A DNA stretch of 64,000 bases from Photobacterium angustum (GCF_003026365.1 NZ_PYOM01000018.1:44685-108684); one strand, 5' to 3'; counted from the first letter of the stretch, positions 1-9,362 are shown. The notes: generated by a model not told the origin, from the letters alone. Made by a program: numbers and translations.

Positions 1-313
1 CTAAATCAGGTATAAAACATTTTTCCCAGTCACCTAAATTAAACTCTTTTAAGCGCTCATCAGTCGTTATTAAATTGCTATCTATTCCTAACTCTTTACA
101 GACTATGTTAGCTGTTTCAATTGCTCTACCAAGTGGACTGCAATAAACAGCCCAATGCTTTTTATTACCAATTTTTCGATTGATAGATGCACCAATCATG
201 GATGCTTGTTCTTTTCCTAATTCCGTCAAGCCTGAGTTACAATGTCCTTGTAAGCGTTGTTGAGCGTTAAACGTTGTTTGACCATGGCGTAATAGATAAA
301 TGCTTTTTGACAT
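1..313 (-). CDS. Histidine phosphatase family protein, 3' end outside window
   Basis: The frame runs from an ATG at 313 (complement) and is open to the window edge, so about 104 N-terminal residues are visible. The N terminus reads MSKSIYLLRHGQTTFNAQQR. The LLRHGQT motif contains the phosphorylatable histidine of the histidine phosphatase (phosphoglycerate mutase-like) superfamily. The later segment YCSPLGRAIETA matches the second conserved block (SPLxRAxxTA). Substrate is unknown; members include sugar-phosphate, alpha-ribazole and regulatory phosphatases. The same gene occurs again, broken, at 5344-5749. This copy lacks the extra base that shifts the other, so it may be functional if its C terminus, including the second catalytic His, is intact outside the window. 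Confidence 0.8.
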   Translation of the reverse strand, partial: MSKSIYLLRHGQTTFNAQQRLQGHCNSGLTELGKEQASMIGASINRKIGNKKHWAVYCSPLGRAIETANIVCKELGIDSNLITTDERLKEFNLGDWEKCFIPDL

Positions 314-560
314 TGTATTCCCCTTGCGATTAGAGGAAATTACACCACTTATTACCTTACGACAAGTTGAATACCCCTTTAATACTTATAAAGTATAACC
401 TTGAGTAATAAATACAAAGAGAGTGGCTTAGTTTACAAACACAAGAATGATTTGAAAGTCTTACTTATCTAAATGAAAGCTACCGTTTGTATAGGTCAAG
501 AGAATTACCCTTAAGGAGATATCACAACAACAATTTATTAATCTTAAGGCCACTTATATG
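1..560. repeat. Diverged direct repeat, copy 1 (phosphatase gene plus upstream region)
   Basis: This block aligns by eye with 5373-5940 in the same orientation. The phosphatase coding part is nearly identical, with scattered mostly third-position changes. The roughly 250 bp upstream of the start codon also align but are clearly more diverged and carry small indels. Stronger conservation of the coding part than of the leader suggests an old duplication with selection or gene conversion on the gene. The left boundary is not visible because the window starts inside the repeat. Confidence 0.75.
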
Positions 561-694
561 TTATGTATCACTCAAAGTGTAAAATTCATTGAATGTGGTA
601 AATATCTTCGATTGTAAAGGTGAATTGAACTAAGCATAGTCCTAATAAGAGATAGTAATTTCTGTGCAGGTCGGAATCTAATAGAAGATATGTA

Positions 695-976
695 GTGTTA
701 AGATATGTAGATCCAGGCTTCCCAGTAGAGAACCTAAAGTTTGATAGCGAGTATAGTTACCTTTACATGGCTCCTTTTAGTAAATACTTAGACTATCGTA
801 TCAAAGCCTATAAACGTACTGATGAGCAATGGAAAAAAATTTATGAACAAGGTCGATTATCAATGTTCCCATACATTAAGAATCTTAAAACAGGCGATAT
901 TGACTACTTTAATAAAAAGTTAACAACAATACAAAAAGACGCCAATTATTTAATGAATAGTTTGATGGCTCAATAA
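695..976 (+). CDS. Hypothetical protein, possibly the C-terminal remnant of a larger protein
   Basis: A frame of 93 residues starts at a GTG; the same frame is open without a start back to about 659. The protein is rich in Tyr and Lys (for example KYLDYRIKAYKRTDEQWKKI) and has no signal peptide, membrane segment or motif I recognise. No good ribosome-binding site precedes the GTG. The composition looks like real coding sequence, so a truncated remnant of a longer protein is as likely as a small intact gene. It lies between the first phosphatase copy and a decayed gene, in a zone full of fragments. Function unknown. Confidence 0.45.
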   Translation: MLRYVDPGFPVENLKFDSEYSYLYMAPFSKYLDYRIKAYKRTDEQWKKIYEQGRLSMFPYIKNLKTGDIDYFNKKLTTIQKDANYLMNSLMAQ

Positions 977-1461
977 CACGTTATTTATTGAGCCACTACC
1001 AAGTAAATATATTAAATTAAATGGTATTAATCTAATTATCGGTAATTCAATTAATCATTCTATTCCCTACCATATCGTTCAGACTTTCTAACTTACTTTG
1101 TTCACATTCGAGCTAGCTTCCACGACTACCTCAGAAATGCCTCGAAATTGGTTTCACCAAAAAGTCTACAATCACAGTCGACTAGTTTTTGACCTAATAG
1201 AACTAATACTACAAACAAAAAATCTATGAACGTACTGTCTGGGTATTTGGAGATGACCCTGTGCCATCGTAAGATCGTTGATCATTTTGCCTGTTCTCCA
1301 TGATGTCGTCAGATAATCAGATATCAATGCGTCCACGATCACGAAGAATTTAGTTATATTTTGCATAATTAGTTTACACCGATAGGTATGCTTTTTGATG
1401 TAATAGCGTCTGGATTCGTTGTATTTGTAAGGCATGAGTATTGAGCTAGATACGAAGATAG
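977..1461. other. Intergenic stretch without a supported gene
   Basis: No convincing coding frame is present. The only long frame, on the minus strand between 1172 and 1468, has unusual composition, no start signal and no recognisable family. Given the gene fragments on both sides this is probably decayed mobile or duplicated DNA. Confidence 0.5.
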
Positions 1462-1855
1462 ATGGCAAGGGTAAAGGAAGACACGCTCAAATCAAAATTG
1501 ACGATTTAATGAGCGCGTCAACAAAACCATGCTTGCCTTAAAAATAAGGCCTGTATTAAGAAACTTTCTATACAAGCGGGTATTGCTGAATCTCCGTTAA
1601 GACGATGGGTTCGAGATGACACACTTAAACAAATACAGCAACAAAAGGAAAATGACGAAAGTCAGTTGCAAGGGGCACTGAGCCGAACCCAAGATGTAAA
1701 AGAGGCCTTGTTAAAGACGATTTCTATCTATGCGCGTGAATTTGGGGAAGATTGCGAGTGATGGGAGTCTGATTGAGAGGCTAATTTTTTCGAATGTCAT
1801 CATAGAATTAGGCGAGCAAGTCCTCAAAAAAGCCCAAGCAGCCTCGGGTTATTGA
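1462..1855 (+). pseudogene. Broken gene with a helix-turn-helix-like segment, family not identified
   Basis: From an ATG at 1462 the frame reads MARVKEDTLKSKLTI and is then interrupted by two adjacent stops (TAA 1507-1509, TGA 1510-1512). The same frame continues with sensible protein sequence, including IQAGIAESPLRRWVRDD, which resembles a DNA-binding helix-turn-helix (AG(I/V)SxSTLRRW pattern), up to a stop at 1759. A further segment, LIFSNVIIELGEQVLKK, follows in another frame up to a stop at 1853-1855, which implies a frameshift near 1750. Three lesions show that the gene is dead. It may derive from a transposase accessory or regulatory gene, but the family cannot be named from sequence alone. 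Confidence 0.6.
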
Positions 1856-1941
1856 AAAATTGCTAATATAGAACTAATGTATATAATGCTTCGCTCTTTT
1901 CTTTCAAGGTACTCAGTGACTTATTATTTTTCAGGTTAACA

Positions 1942-4923
1942 ATGAATAAAGGTTTAGTTTTTACCGCTTTATTTTTCATGATCTGCCTTGTAGGTTGTGG
2001 CGACTCTGGTGACAATTCCACACCAGATAAAAAAACCACCCCAGATATTCCGCCGATTGTGGAGCATCAACTCGATGAGATTTATATCACTGCCAAAAAA
2101 ACGACTTTTGCCCAACAACAGTTGTCTCTAAACAAAGGACTCTCATTGTCTTTTCAAGCTGAAGGACATTATTCAGATGGACATCTAGCAGATATTACCC
2201 AAAATGTTATTTGGCAGAGCTCTGAAGCTGATGTGGCTTATTTTGGTTTAGATAACACAATCACAGCTGTACGTGAAGGTGAAACTCTCGTCACTGCTCG
2301 TTGGCAAGGCATTCAAAGTGAGCCTTTACCGCTGATGATCACCTATGCCAGTATCCAACAGCTGTCGATAGAGTTGGCGATGGAGACTATGCAACTTGGC
2401 AGCACGCAGCAAGCCCATGTCATTGCTACCCTAAGTGATCAACAACATGAAAGCATTGACAAAGATATTGATTGGCAAACATCCACCCCTGAATTAATCG
2501 ATATAAGCGAACAAGGTGTCATTTCAGCGCTTGATAGTGGCGTCGCAGAGATCAGTGCCTTATTTGCAGGCTTTGAGGTCACACAAAAAATAATCATACT
2601 TGCACCTAAAATCACTCAATTACAGCTAGTTGCATTTGATAGCACTATGAGTAAAGGCACCAGTCAGCAAGTTAAAGTTAATAGCATTTATGACAATCAA
2701 AGTATTCTTGATATCACGAACGATATCAACTGGCAAGTGGCTGATCCAAACATCATCAGCATTCAAAAAAACAATCAGTGGGTTGCCAAGCAATCAGGTA
2801 CAACAGAGATTGTTGGTGAATTTGCTGGCTTTCAAACAGATCCTCTAACCATCAAGGTGAAAGAAGCAGCAATCACTCAACTTCATTTAAGTAGTCCACA
2901 GCAAACACTGACCATAGGTCAAAGTATCCCATTAACGCTGAAGGCACAGTTTTCAGATGGCAACATTCATTCTTTAACACAAGGGATCACTTGGTCTAGT
3001 TTAGGACATGTTATTATCAGTGAGAACGGCAAGCTCACCGCACAAAGTTCTGGTGAAACCAGCATATGGGCCACCGTCAATGGCGTAAAAAGCAACCCTG
3101 TGGTCATTAAAGTTGCGGCAGCGAAGTTATCCCATATTGAAATCATGGCAAAGACTAACCAGATGCTAGTTGGTGAAACAACCTCATTAAAAGCCATGGC
3201 TTACTATGATGATGGACAATCTCAAGATATCAGCGGTGAAACCGATTTTGTGATTTTAGATAATCACAGTCGTATGAAACATCATATTATATTAGAAGCC
3301 ATTCAGCCTGGGAAAACGCGCATTAAAGCGACTTATAAAGGTAAAACAAGTGAAATCATAGACATTGATATTGCTGCGGTGCAAGCCACAAGTTTAGATA
3401 TTGAAGCGCAACAAGCCTATGCCAACATCCCTAAAGGGACAAATACACGTTTTAAAGTTGTTGCAGCATTTAATGATGGCACAAACCGTTATCTGACACA
3501 TAAAGTCACTTGGCATTTATCTCATCCTGAAATATTGACGATGACAGGTCAAGGCAGTTTTCAAGCTAATGCAGTAGGTCACACCGACATTTGGGCCAGC
3601 TATGGTGAAATAAACACAAAACCTTTGACCGTTAAAGTCACAGACGCTGCAGTAGATAGCTTTTACATTGATAAAGCACCAATTACTATTGCAGCTGGTC
3701 ATCACAAGGCCATAAAAGCTTTTGCAAAATTCTCTGATGATAATTTGGTTGATGTGTCACAACAAGTCACATGGACTAGTCGCCAACCTGAGATTGGTGA
3801 TTTTGATACAGGTAACCATTTACTCGCTAAACAAGCAGGCCAAGTGACAATTGATGCAAGGTTTCGATCGCAACATGTTGCGAGTAAAACCCTGAATATC
3901 AGCCAAGCTACGATTAATAAAGTACAGTTAGCTGTTACGCAAGCTCAATATTATGTTGGAGATCACTTTGTACCACAATTGCAGGTGAAAGATAGCCTTG
4001 GTAATGATGTTCATATCGAAAACTCGCAAGTAAAATGGTATTTTGATCATAAAATCGTACAGATGTTTGAACCGGGTCACTTACAAGCGATGAAAGCTGG
4101 CCAATTTGAACTCTTTGCAGTAGTAGCAGGACAGCAAAGCAATCGCTTGATCATCGCCATTGAAGACAATGAGTTACAAACACTAATCATTCAATCGCCA
4201 AGCACATTTATCATTAAAGGTGCCAAGATGCAACTGCAAGCCATTGGCGAGTATAGCAATGGCCAAAAAATTGATTTAACCTCTAAAGTCACATGGAGTT
4301 CTAATGATCAATCAAGAATCAGTGTCTCAGACACAGGTATGATCAAGGGACATCATGACAGTGCGCCAACCAGAATTAATGCAACATTCAATACACAACA
4401 AAGTCATATTAACATATGGTCAAAGAAATTAGCGCAATGCCCACAAGGACAACTTCAAGAAAATCAAGCGGCTTCTTGCATTCATACAAGCCACGATGAT
4501 GATGGTAATCTCTTTAGCGCTTCACCGTCGTTATCTTTGATCAAAGCTCTAGGTTATACAAAAGAGCAGCCTGTGAACGTGATGACACCATGGACTTATG
4601 CTGATGTGATGACAGAGCATGGCATTGACTTCCCGGTATTTCATGTGATTGATGAAAACCACTCCCGTCCTCGCGCTAAATATTGGTGTGTCTTATTAAA
4701 TCACTTTGCGATTGCAGGAAAAAACACTTGGCATGTGCCGGATGACTTGCAGTTGATTAACTTTGCCAATACACAACAGCAGTTTAGTCAATATTGGCCT
4801 TTAACTTATGAATACTTTGCTAAAACTCCACTAACAAAGCATTTAATTCACCTGCGCCAACTGACGAACAATAATAATCCTCAGGCACAAGATTTAGGCT
4901 TGATGACCTGTATCGCAGATTAG
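1942..4923 (+). CDS. Large lipoprotein with nine bacterial Ig-like (Big_2-type) repeats
   Basis: This 993-residue protein begins with a lipoprotein signal; the lipobox LVGC places the acylated cysteine at residue 19, followed by a Ser/Thr/Pro-rich linker. From about residue 45 to 820 there are nine tandem repeats of roughly 85-88 residues. Each has the pattern of bacterial Ig-like group 2 domains: a start near 'L.I', then 'FSDG....T..VTW.S', and an end such as 'SGETSIWATVNG'. The last 150 or so residues form a distinct non-repeat domain with several Trp and Cys. It is likely anchored in the outer membrane and extends from the cell, with a role in adhesion or surface structure by analogy; the ligand is unknown. 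A terminator follows directly. It sits alone between two copies of a duplicated gene and among relics of mobile DNA, which suggests horizontal acquisition. Confidence 0.8.
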   Translation: MNKGLVFTALFFMICLVGCGDSGDNSTPDKKTTPDIPPIVEHQLDEIYITAKKTTFAQQQLSLNKGLSLSFQAEGHYSDGHLADITQNVIWQSSEADVAYFGLDNTITAVREGETLVTARWQGIQSEPLPLMITYASIQQLSIELAMETMQLGSTQQAHVIATLSDQQHESIDKDIDWQTSTPELIDISEQGVISALDSGVAEISALFAGFEVTQKIIILAPKITQLQLVAFDSTMSKGTSQQVKVNSIYDNQSILDITNDINWQVADPNIISIQKNNQWVAKQSGTTEIVGEFAGFQTDPLTIKVKEAAITQLHLSSPQQTLTIGQSIPLTLKAQFSDGNIHSLTQGITWSSLGHVIISENGKLTAQSSGETSIWATVNGVKSNPVVIKVAAAKLSHIEIMAKTNQMLVGETTSLKAMAYYDDGQSQDISGETDFVILDNHSRMKHHIILEAIQPGKTRIKATYKGKTSEIIDIDIAAVQATSLDIEAQQAYANIPKGTNTRFKVVAAFNDGTNRYLTHKVTWHLSHPEILTMTGQGSFQANAVGHTDIWASYGEINTKPLTVKVTDAAVDSFYIDKAPITIAAGHHKAIKAFAKFSDDNLVDVSQQVTWTSRQPEIGDFDTGNHLLAKQAGQVTIDARFRSQHVASKTLNISQATINKVQLAVTQAQYYVGDHFVPQLQVKDSLGNDVHIENSQVKWYFDHKIVQMFEPGHLQAMKAGQFELFAVVAGQQSNRLIIAIEDNELQTLIIQSPSTFIIKGAKMQLQAIGEYSNGQKIDLTSKVTWSSNDQSRISVSDTGMIKGHHDSAPTRINATFNTQQSHINIWSKKLAQCPQGQLQENQAASCIHTSHDDDGNLFSASPSLSLIKALGYTKEQPVNVMTPWTYADVMTEHGIDFPVFHVIDENHSRPRAKYWCVLLNHFAIAGKNTWHVPDDLQLINFANTQQQFSQYWPLTYEYFAKTPLTKHLIHLRQLTNNNNPQAQDLGLMTCIAD

Positions 4924-4933
4924 AGCGATGAAA

Positions 4934-4957
4934 TAAGGCGGCCAAGACCGCCTTTTT
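4934..4957 (+). terminator. Rho-independent terminator of the Ig-like lipoprotein gene
   Basis: A hairpin with 7-bp arms AAGGCGG/CCGCCTT and a 6-nt loop is followed by a T-run, 11 bases after the stop codon. Confidence 0.85.
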
Positions 4958-5086
4958 CAATCAATTAATGGTATTTTTCACTCATAGCCCGCCTCCCAAA
5001 ATTTCAGTATTCACTGGGATTCTTGTTTTTATTAATTGCTCTATATTCGTCATCATCCAAACTGCCGTTTGTTCGCTTCACTCTTG

Positions 5087-5359
5087 TTATAAAAGAGTCA
5101 AGCACTCATCACGATTAAATATGGATTTTGAGGCTTTAATTAAGAGAATCTGTCTTTCGTATTCGACTGGAGACAGCCCTCAATTTGTACCATGGTTTCT
5201 TCTTGGATTGAAGAAGCCTTCAACGAGCATGATCTTATCATCGATGTCATTCACTGTAAGGTTTAAGCCTACTCCGAGGCGCAGCCCCATCGAATAGAGA
5301 GTAAGAAAGAAAACTTGATAACGAAGTTGGTAGGTGTCGCTGATTAATTGTGCGATCTC
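5087..5359 (-). pseudogene. Chimeric relic: tyrosine recombinase fragment fused to an IS3-type transposase tail
   Basis: On the minus strand, from 5359 downward, one frame reads EIAQLISDTY, then LTLYSMGLRLGVGLNLTVND. This matches the box around the first catalytic Arg of tyrosine recombinases (TGLRxGE..L.v.DID); the Arg codon is at 5279-5281. After about 5218 the same frame changes to GFFNPRRNHGTN, a stop, then GLSPVEYERQ. That matches the C-terminal end of IS3-family transposases (YNxxRRH..L.GLSPVEFE). The remaining catalytic residues of both enzymes are missing and stop codons interrupt it, so it is a remnant. It begins exactly where the second phosphatase copy loses its homologous 3' part. 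Confidence 0.6.
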
Positions 5360-5749
5360 GGATTATTCTGGACTAAATCAGGAATAAAACATTTTTCCCA
5401 GTCACCTAAATTAAACTCTTTTAAGCGCTCGTCAGTCGTTATTAAATTGCTATCTATTCCTAACTCTTCGCAAACTATTTTGGCTGTTTCAATCGCTCTT
5501 CCGAGTGGACTGCAATAAACAGCCCAATGTTTTTTTATTACCAATTTTTCGATTGATAGATGCACCAATCATGGATGCTTGTTCTTTTCCTAATTCCGTC
5601 AAGCCTGAGTTACAATGTCCTTGTAAGCGTTGTTGAGCGTTAAACGTTGTTTGACCATGACGTAATAGATAAATGCTTTTTGACATTGTATTCCCCTTGC
5701 GATGATAAGAAATTACACCACTTATTACCTGACGACAAGTTGAATACAT
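5344..5749 (-). pseudogene. Second copy of the histidine phosphatase gene, frameshifted and truncated
   Basis: The start at 5692 or upstream gives the same N terminus as copy 1 (MSKSIYLLRHGQ). The frame breaks where copy 1 has C followed by T5 and this copy has T7 (around 5530), a one-base expansion. After the shift the second frame continues as HWAVYCSPLGRAIET and ends in KCFIPDLVQNNPRSHN. The downstream part is replaced by an unrelated recombinase relic, so the catalytic C-terminal half of the fold is absent. A frameshift plus truncation make this a pseudogene. Confidence 0.8.
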
Positions 5750-5940
5750 TTTTTATACTTAAGAAGTATAAAATATAACCTAACAGATACAGCGAGAGTG
5801 GCTTGGCTTGCAGACATGAGAACGAATTAAAAGTCTAACTGAATTAAATTAAAAGTATCGTCTATGTATATCAAGACAACTCGTCCTTGAGAGGGTGTCA
5901 CAAAACAAATTTTTAAATTTTAAGACTACTTAAATATATG
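5373..5940. repeat. Diverged direct repeat, copy 2
   Basis: Copy 2 of the block at 1-560, in the same orientation and about 4.8 kb away. The edge near 5365-5373 coincides with the recombinase relic. Upstream parts are more diverged than the coding part. Confidence 0.75.
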
Positions 5941-5961
5941 TAGAAGAAGATAGGAAATAGA

Positions 5962-5988
5962 GGGAGAATAGTAAGCAAACCTTCTCCC
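5962..5988 (-). terminator. Weak hairpin downstream of the small secreted protein gene
   Basis: Inverted repeat GGGAGAA/TTCTCCC separated by 13 nt, 22 bases past the stop of the minus-strand gene that ends at 6010. It lacks a strong T-run, so a role as terminator is only possible. Confidence 0.35.
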
Positions 5989-6009
5989 TTGCATATGGCA
6001 TAGCTTCAT

Positions 6010-6489
6010 CTAGCGGCTCATCCAGATATCACTGAAACGCTGTGTTGATATATGAAAAAACAAATCATCTTTTTGCTTATAAACATTAACAAATGTTTTT
6101 TCTATGTCTACGAATTCTGTATTTCTAAATTGAGATACAACAAAGGTTAAATCATTATTAGTTTTAGGTGTATAAGCCCAGTAATTCAAATTATCTTCAT
6201 TTCGCTTACAGTGCTTTTCCATTTCAATCTTTTTGCCATTAATGACCATAGACACAGTACCATTAAGACCTTGAATATTACATTGACTTAAAAAACGCTC
6301 AAAGCCATTGTTGTTATATTTCGCTTTGTATAGTTTAAAGAATAACTTTTTATCACCGATTTCTGGTGGCGTGATCAATGCAGATAAAACATAATGTCCG
6401 TCAATACTTGATGAGTTCCAATCCTCTGCTTTCACATTTAATGAACACATCATCATTAATAAAGATGCGATACATACCAGCTTACTCAT
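6010..6489 (-). CDS. Small secreted hypothetical protein
   Basis: 159 residues with a clear Sec signal peptide: MSKLVCIASLLMMMCSLNVKA, with predicted cleavage after KA at about residue 22. The mature part is about 137 residues, contains two Cys residues that could form a disulfide (in SQCNIQGL and EKHCKRN), and is likely beta-rich and periplasmic. I recognise no family. The start is supported by AAAGGA just upstream. It stands alone, with a long AT-rich gap upstream (6490-7232). Function unknown. Confidence 0.65.
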   Translation of the reverse strand: MSKLVCIASLLMMMCSLNVKAEDWNSSSIDGHYVLSALITPPEIGDKKLFFKLYKAKYNNNGFERFLSQCNIQGLNGTVSMVINGKKIEMEKHCKRNEDNLNYWAYTPKTNNDLTFVVSQFRNTEFVDIEKTFVNVYKQKDDLFFHISTQRFSDIWMSR

Positions 6490-7232
6490 ATTATTCCTTT
6501 AACATCAATAACAGCCACAATATAAAGAAGAACGTCCTTTTGAATCAGTTTAACAGCAATGTTATGCGTCATCAAAAGAATCATTGAAGCCATTAAAGCT
6601 AAACATGAAATTTTTATACATACTTTATGTATTTTATTACCAATCTATAAGGTAATTAATATTATAAATAGACATTGAATTGTAAAAAATTGAGAGTTAT
6701 ATCACCTTAACCTCTATTCAATATTACTATTACATACTTAAACTTGCCCCTTATCGCAAAACAATCAATTTAAATTTCATTTAATTTATGAGAGATTAAC
6801 CGCACAAAATAACAACTAAGTAATCAAATTACTTACTTAATTGTGAATTCTTTTAAGGTTTCTCAATAGCATAACTTCATGTTTAGACTAGAAATATATT
6901 GAAAAACATAATACTAAATTCTCTAAAGCAATATTTATGGTTAATACTATTAATTTTTAAAGGAAGGGGTTAGCTATTCAACAAAACCATTAAATCACTA
7001 CTCGATGTTATATCTTTACAATATCCTAGTAACTGCAGCGTCAGTCAGTAAGCTGTACGTTTCGTGTTTTCATACTTTTATTTAAATAAAAATAATGTAC
7101 GTATCTAATATTATAAATACGTACGTTACTTAATATAACTTAATGATAGCGTTTATATATACAGCTTATTCCAGCAATAAATAAACCAATGCCAATATAA
7201 TATATTGATGACTAACCTTGAGATTCGACTAA
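6490..7232. other. Long AT-rich intergenic region
   Basis: About 740 bp with no convincing reading frame. The only structure seen is the inverted repeat at 7094-7127. The promoter of the secreted protein gene presumably lies at its left end. Confidence 0.5.
7094..7127. repeat. Inverted repeat in the intergenic region after cobQ
   Basis: Arms AATGTACGTAT and ATACGTACGTT, 11 bp with one mismatch and a 12-nt spacer. It lies about 105 bp beyond the cobQ stop codon. It could be an operator or a 3' hairpin; no T-run follows, so it is not a classic terminator. Confidence 0.4.
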
Positions 7233-8699
7233 CTAAAACCCTAATTTATTTAAATCTAAATACTGCTCTACTGCATCAGCAATCATGTTAATTCCATCTT
7301 CTTTAGTTTTTTGAAAATCAAAAGTTCGGATATCTGTTAAACCAGCCCAAGCTAAGATTTCATTACAAGCTGAATGCTGTTCAAAGATCCCATGTAAATA
7401 CGTACCAAAAACTTGGTTACCTACACCTAAAATACCATCCTCTCCATCGGTGAGTTTAATAGGTGCATCTTGCTCTGTTTCAACAGCCGTAACCCCCGCA
7501 TGGATCTCATAGCCTGTGACAGCGACGGTATTATTCGCGGTTAATGTTAAGGAGCCAGAAACTTGCTTAAGTTGCTTATGCTGCTTAATTTCAGTCGTTA
7601 TAGGTAAATAACCAAGCCCTTGTGTATTTCCACTTTCCCCTTCAATGCCATAAGGATCTGAAATTAACTCACCAAGCATTTGATAACCGCCACATATTCC
7701 CATCAATTTGCCACCGAAACGCAAATGACGTTGTATCTGTTTATCCCAATTTTGAGATCGTAGATAATCTAGATCGCTGCGTACACTTTTAGAGCCCGGT
7801 AAGATAATTAAATCCGCTGGCGGTATCGTTTGTCCTTTACCAATAAATTGAAGGTTGACCTGTGGGTGCATGCGCAACGGATCAAAGTCAGTATGATTAC
7901 TAATACGTGGAAACACAGGAACAACAACCGTAATAGAATTATCTTCTGCATCTATTTGTTGAACGTCAATGGCATCTTCAGCCTCTAACATTAGTCCATG
8001 CAGATAAGGCAACACACCAATAACTGGTTTACCTGTTTTTTGCTCAAGCCAATCGAGCCCTGATTCTAATAATTTAATATCTCCTCTAAATCTATTTATA
8101 ACAAAGCCTTTCACTCGCACTTGTTCAGATTCAGATAACAGGGCTAATGTGCCATATAGATGTGCAAATACCCCTCCTCTATCGATATCAGCAACAATAA
8201 TCACGGGAACATCCGCTTCTTCAGCAAAGCCCATGTTGGCAACATCATTTTCACGCAGATTTATTTCAGCAGGACTACCAGCACCTTCTATGATCACCGC
8301 ATCATATTCTCCCGTCAGACGCTGGAAAGATTCTAATATAGGCTTCATAACAACTTTCTTGTAGCTGTTATAGCCTATAGCATCCATATCTTCCAACGCC
8401 TTGCCCTGAACGATAACTTGGGCTCCAATATCCGTATTGGGTTTTAATAACACTGGATTCATATGAACGGTGGGCTCGATACCACAAGCGAAAGCTTGTA
8501 CGGCTTGTGCTCGACCAATTTCGCCGCCATCTTTCGTTACAGCACTATTAAGCGCCATATTTTGTGATTTAAATGGCGCAACACGAACTCCCTTACGTGC
8601 AAGTACACGGCATATACCAGCAACAAGTACACTTTTTCCTGCATCTGACGTTGTACCTTGAACCATTAATGTTCGTGTTGTTTTCGTTATTTTATCCAT
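7233..8699 (-). CDS. cobQ: Cobyric acid synthase (glutamine-hydrolysing)
   Basis: CobQ/CbiP amidates the b, d, e and g side chains of adenosylcobyrinic acid a,c-diamide, using ATP and glutamine. The 488-residue length is typical. The N-terminal dethiobiotin-synthetase-like domain has the P-loop variant [11 protein letters not shown]. The C-terminal class I glutamine amidotransferase domain has the nucleophile motif [10 protein letters not shown] and the catalytic His in YLHGIFEQH. It is the last gene of a minus-strand operon cobU-cobC-cobQ, 36 bp after cobC. The cobalamin synthase cobS and the remaining corrin pathway are not in this window, so its supply of substrate depends on genes elsewhere. 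Confidence 0.93.
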   Translation of the reverse strand: MDKITKTTRTLMVQGTTSDAGKSVLVAGICRVLARKGVRVAPFKSQNMALNSAVTKDGGEIGRAQAVQAFACGIEPTVHMNPVLLKPNTDIGAQVIVQGKALEDMDAIGYNSYKKVVMKPILESFQRLTGEYDAVIIEGAGSPAEINLRENDVANMGFAEEADVPVIIVADIDRGGVFAHLYGTLALLSESEQVRVKGFVINRFRGDIKLLESGLDWLEQKTGKPVIGVLPYLHGLMLEAEDAIDVQQIDAEDNSITVVVPVFPRISNHTDFDPLRMHPQVNLQFIGKGQTIPPADLIILPGSKSVRSDLDYLRSQNWDKQIQRHLRFGGKLMGICGGYQMLGELISDPYGIEGESGNTQGLGYLPITTEIKQHKQLKQVSGSLTLTANNTVAVTGYEIHAGVTAVETEQDAPIKLTDGEDGILGVGNQVFGTYLHGIFEQHSACNEILAWAGLTDIRTFDFQKTKEDGINMIADAVEQYLDLNKLGF

Positions 8700-8735
8700 G
8701 TTTGATTTTATTCAATCCTGTTAAAGATATTGTAA

Positions 8736-9362
8736 TTAATCACAAAATGGCGGCCATTGTAACTGAGGCCAATCTTGTTGGTCATCATGATAGACAGTAA
8801 TACGCATTCTGGCGGCATAAGGTAAATGGATGCGATGAAGGTAAGTGGTGTTACGAGGCATTTCAAGTAATAGACGTAACAGCTGTCGCATTACGCCAGA
8901 ATGAGTAACTAATAGGATTTTTTGCCCTTTATGCTGTGTTAGCAAGGCTTGCCAAGCTCGCTTTATCCGAATATCAAACTGCTCTAGCGTTTCGCCATTA
9001 TGCGGTGCTGTTCCGTCTTCACAGACGTGCCATGGATCGTGCCAATAATGATCAATATCATCACCAAGTTGTTCAACTAACTGCTGACGCGTTAACCCAT
9101 CCCAATCTCCAAAATCCATTTCTCGCCAACTATCGCTATGCAAAGCATTAATCGTAAATTTTTGTGCTATAAAGTCGGCAAATGAAGAGCAACGTTGCAA
9201 TGATGAACTAATAACACAATCAAGTTCATTTAGATTTTCGATAGCCATCTTCATTTGCTCAAAACCTTGTTCAGTTAGAACAAAGTCAGTGTGACCTCGT
9301 AAGCAATTATCACCTTCAGGTAAACCATGCCGTAAAATATCTATTTGGGTTATCTTTGCCAT
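8736..9362 (-). CDS. cobC: Alpha-ribazole phosphatase-like histidine phosphatase
   Basis: A 208-residue member of the histidine phosphatase superfamily. The N-terminal motif DILRHGLPEG has the phospho-accepting His, and LLVTHSGVMRQLL contains the second His. CobC removes the phosphate from alpha-ribazole 5'-phosphate (or adenosylcobalamin 5'-phosphate) in nucleotide loop assembly. Its position 15 bp after cobU and 36 bp before cobQ supports the specific role, which could not be assigned from the fold alone. It is unrelated in detail to the duplicated phosphatase at the window start. Confidence 0.85.
   Translation of the reverse strand: MAKITQIDILRHGLPEGDNCLRGHTDFVLTEQGFEQMKMAIENLNELDCVISSSLQRCSSFADFIAQKFTINALHSDSWREMDFGDWDGLTRQQLVEQLGDDIDHYWHDPWHVCEDGTAPHNGETLEQFDIRIKRAWQALLTQHKGQKILLVTHSGVMRQLLRLLLEMPRNTTYLHRIHLPYAARMRITVYHDDQQDWPQLQWPPFCD

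Noticed and set aside
1172..1468. Minus-strand frame of 98 codons
   Set aside because: Odd composition, no start signal, no family; it overlaps the beginning of the decayed plus-strand gene.
4968..5297. Plus-strand frame of 109 codons after the lipoprotein gene
   Set aside because: It is antisense to the recombinase/IS3 relic, whose minus-strand translation shows real family motifs.
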